Part shown: piece by piece, positions 6,472-8,201 of the stretch
Layout: every line of letters begins with the position of its first letter
Position numbering within the stretch: the first letter of the stretch is position 1
Source of the DNA: Deltaproteobacteria bacterium
Lineage (GTDB): Bacteria; Desulfobacterota; B13-G15
Length of the DNA: 8,201 nucleotides
Direction of reading: 5' to 3'
NCBI GenBank assembly: GCA_003646705.1
Contig: QMLK01000034.1
Span: 1-8,201, forward strand
Position numbers and translations under genes: made by a program
Notes under the pieces: generated by a model
Told to the model about the DNA's origin: nothing
Database searches by the model: none
The model's input: only the letters and a program-made list of their open reading frames with translations

Positions 6472-7097
6472 GACAGGAGCCTCTCCTCTATCCTCTGCAG
6501 GGCGGGAAGCACTATCAGGAGGTTGGGGTGGTAGAGGACGTCGAAGACGTTCAACCCCTCACACCTGAGGACCTTCGCCCAGGGGACGTTGCGGGCCGAC
6601 CTCTCCAGGACCTCGTCCTTGCCGTCGATGACGATGAGGACCTTCTCCCCTTTAAGCCCCAAGCGCTCCATGGCCTCGATGAAGCGCTTCGTCTTCATCT
6701 CGGGCAGCTCGAAGCTGTCCAGCACCAACACCCTGCCCTCCTTGAAGCGGAGGCTCAGGGCGGCCTTTAGGGCGGCCTTGCGGACCTTCTTAGGTAGGGG
6801 GTAGCTGTAGTCCCTCGGCTTAGGGCCGAAGATCACCCCTCCCCCCCGCCAAAGAGGGGAGCGGATGCTGCCCACTCGCGCCCTACCCGTGCCCTTCTGT
6901 CTCCAGGGCTTGCGGCCTCCCCCTGAGACCTCGGCCCTGGTCTTGGTACAGGCGGTGCCCCGGCGGCGCTTAGCCAGCTGCCACTTCACCACCTCGTAGA
7001 AAAGATGGGGCTTGACCGGGGCCTGGAAGATCTCGTCCCGGAGCTCCACCTCCCCTACCTTCTCACGCTGGAGGTTATAAAGGTCAGCCGTCGCCAT
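6468..7097 (-). CDS. rplD: Large-subunit ribosomal protein L4
   Basis: L4 is a 50S protein whose extended loop lines the exit tunnel. In E. coli it also represses the S10 operon through the mRNA leader. The 209 residues are the usual size. The tunnel loop is clear: [19 protein letters not shown] (about 59-77) and [20 protein letters not shown]. Lys63, just before [11 protein letters not shown], matches the E. coli Lys63 where macrolide resistance arises. The C-terminal domain contains [20 protein letters not shown] and ends in IEERLLS. The ATG is 14 bases inside rplC. Its SD is weak (AGAGA and a G run only), suggesting dependence on rplC translation. Confidence 0.98.
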   Translation of the reverse strand: MATADLYNLQREKVGEVELRDEIFQAPVKPHLFYEVVKWQLAKRRRGTACTKTRAEVSGGGRKPWRQKGTGRARVGSIRSPLWRGGGVIFGPKPRDYSYPLPKKVRKAALKAALSLRFKEGRVLVLDSFELPEMKTKRFIEAMERLGLKGEKVLIVIDGKDEVLERSARNVPWAKVLRCEGLNVFDVLYHPNLLIVLPALQRIEERLLS

Positions 7098-7734
7098 CCC
7101 CCGATCTCTTCTTCGCCTCCCTTATTATCAGGATGGAGTTGACCGCCCCGGGAACCGCCCCCTTCACCACCAAGAGGTTCTCCTCCGGCTTCACCTGCAT
7201 GACCTTGAGGTTCTGTACGGTCACCCGCTCGTTGCCGTAGTGACCCGGCATCCTCTTGCCCTTGAAGGTCCTGCTCGGATCGGCAGCAGCCCCGATGGAC
7301 CCGCCGTGCCTGAAGTACTCGTGGGTCCCATGGGACCCAGGGGCACCGGAGAACCCATGGCGCTTCATCACGCCGGTGAAACCCCTCCCCTTGCTCCACC
7401 CGGTCACATCTACGTAGTCCCCGGCCTTGAAGACCTCCACGGTGATCTCTTGGCCGAGCTCGAAGCCCTCGACGCTCTCCACCCTGAACTCGCGCAAGAC
7501 GTAGAAGGGCCCCTTGCCACATCGGCGAAAGTGGCCGAGCAGAGGCTTGTTGGTCCGCGAGGGCTTCTTCGGCAGGAAGCCGAGCTGCAGGGCGTTGTAG
7601 CCCTCCTTTTCCTCCGTCTTTATCTGGACGACGGCACAAGGGCCCGCCTCGATGACGGTCACGGGGACCGCCTCGCCCCTTTCGTCGAAGATCTGGGTCA
7701 TGCCGAGCTTTCTGCCTATGATCCCCTTCAACAT
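7084..7734 (-). CDS. rplC: Large-subunit ribosomal protein L3
   Basis: L3 starts 50S assembly, and one loop reaches the peptidyl-transferase centre. The 216 residues agree with the family. The N-terminus [20 protein letters not shown] is diagnostic. Later motifs are [34 protein letters not shown] (about 108-127) and [20 protein letters not shown] followed by [20 protein letters not shown]. The loop has GAAADPSR where E. coli has a methylated Gln (GQNQTPG), so that modification is not expected. The ATG start has AAAGGA 5 bases upstream, partly formed by the TAA stop of rpsJ. The gene ends in a Gly/Asp-rich GDGDG that overlaps the rplD start. Confidence 0.99.
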   Translation of the reverse strand: MLKGIIGRKLGMTQIFDERGEAVPVTVIEAGPCAVVQIKTEEKEGYNALQLGFLPKKPSRTNKPLLGHFRRCGKGPFYVLREFRVESVEGFELGQEITVEVFKAGDYVDVTGWSKGRGFTGVMKRHGFSGAPGSHGTHEYFRHGGSIGAAADPSRTFKGKRMPGHYGNERVTVQNLKVMQVKPEENLLVVKGAVPGAVNSILIIREAKKRSGDGDG

Positions 7735-7743
7735 CTCGGTCCT

Positions 7744-8052
7744 TTAGAGCTTTATCTCGACCTCCACACCGGCGGGCAATTCGAGCCTCATAAGGGCATC
7801 TACGGTCTGCTGGGTGGGCTCGATGATGTCCACCAGCCGCTTATGGGTCCTTATCTCAAATTGTTCCCGGGATTTCTTGTCTATGTGGGGCGATCTGAGG
7901 ACGCAGAACTTCTGGATCCTGGTGGGCAGAGGGACAGGGCCTGCCACCCTGGCACCGGTCCGCTTCGCCGTGTCCACGATCTCCCGGACGGATTGGTCCA
8001 ACAGCCGATGGTCGTACGCCTTCAAACAGACCCTGATCCTTTCCCCTGCCAT
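7744..8052 (-). CDS. rpsJ: Small-subunit ribosomal protein S10 (also NusE)
   Basis: S10 is a 30S head protein and also serves as NusE in transcription antitermination with NusB and in coupling with NusG. The 102 residues are the usual length. The motif string is typical: [20 protein letters not shown] (5-24), [20 protein letters not shown] (25-44), then [20 protein letters not shown] and [20 protein letters not shown], with [11 protein letters not shown] at the end. The ATG has GAGGAG 5 bases upstream. The stop of tuf is only 14 bases before the start, so there is no room for the L4-controlled leader known from E. coli. Confidence 0.99.
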   Translation of the reverse strand: MAGERIRVCLKAYDHRLLDQSVREIVDTAKRTGARVAGPVPLPTRIQKFCVLRSPHIDKKSREQFEIRTHKRLVDIIEPTQQTVDALMRLELPAGVEVEIKL

Positions 8053-8066
8053 AGCCTCTCCTCAAC

Positions 8067-8201
8067 CTAATCCAGGACCTCCGTGACCACACCTGCTCCT
8101 ACCGTCCTTCCCCCCTCCCTGATCGCAAACCTCAAACCCTGCTCCAACGCTATAGGCGTGATCAGCTCCACCTCCAAAGTAACATTGTCCCCAGGCATCA
8201 C
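8067..8201 (-). CDS. tuf: Elongation factor Tu (C-terminal fragment at window edge)
   Basis: EF-Tu delivers aminoacyl-tRNA to the ribosome as a ternary complex with GTP. Only the last 44 residues are inside the window. They read [20 protein letters not shown], then [20 protein letters not shown] and EVLD, followed by TAG. This is the end of beta-barrel domain 3, with the nearly invariant [16 protein letters not shown] segment. The rest of the gene, including the GTPase domain, lies beyond position 8201. All three Arg codons here are AGG. The placement directly before rpsJ is the str-S10 arrangement seen in many bacteria, so an fus/rpsG/rpsL block may follow upstream, though this cannot be seen. 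Confidence 0.97.
   Translation of the reverse strand: MMPGDNVTLEVELITPIALEQGLRFAIREGGRTVGAGVVTEVLD

Noticed and set aside
7240..8070. Plus-strand open frame of 276 codons opposite rpsJ and rplC
   Set aside because: It mirrors two conserved genes and looks like other antisense shadows in the window. No similarity or regulatory site supports it.

Overview
This window is a dense stretch of the bacterial S10-spc ribosomal-protein gene cluster. It reads entirely on the minus strand, so transcription runs from position 8201 down to 1. In transcription order the genes are: tuf (3' end only), rpsJ, rplC, rplD, rplW, rplB, rpsS, rplV, rpsC, rplP, rpmC, rpsQ, rplN, rplX, rplE, rpsN (zinc type, also called rpsZ), rpsH, rplF, rplR and rpsE (5' part, cut by the left edge). 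That is 20 genes, 18 of them complete. All are recognisable from conserved family motifs. I see no frameshifts, pseudogenes, mobile elements, RNA genes or CRISPR. No gap between genes exceeds about 20 bases, so no stretch is left unexplained.

The source is a GC-rich bacterium. The mRNA strand is purine-rich and AGG is common for arginine (6 of the 11 Arg codons I counted in the tuf and rpsE fragments). The type Z S14 with four cysteines, L24 with an extra pair of CxxC motifs, an L2 beginning MGIK, and tuf directly before rpsJ point away from enterobacteria. They fit a deep or thermophilic lineage, for example Nitrospirota, NC10, Desulfobacterota, Synergistota, Acetothermia or a relative. The phylum cannot be fixed from this window.

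Layout. Positions 8201-8067 hold the end of EF-Tu. Positions 8052-3134 hold the S10 block (S10, L3, L4, L23, L2, S19, L22, S3, L16, L29, S17). Positions 3159-1 hold the first part of the spc block (L14, L24, L5, S14, S8, L6, L18, S5). The S10/spc border, separate operons in E. coli, is here a 26-base coding overlap between rpsQ and rplN. The genes are tied together by short overlaps (TGATG three times, ATGA, GTGA, and two overlaps of 14 bases). Elsewhere the upstream stop codon often forms part of the next Shine-Dalgarno (SD) sequence. This suggests one long transcript with translational coupling, giving matched amounts of 30S and 50S proteins. No internal promoter, terminator or E. coli-type S10 leader is visible.

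I found no undescribed system here. The points worth a second look are local: the overlapping acidic tail of S17, the stop/SD fusions, several non-ATG starts that change gene boundaries, and a few unusual residues.
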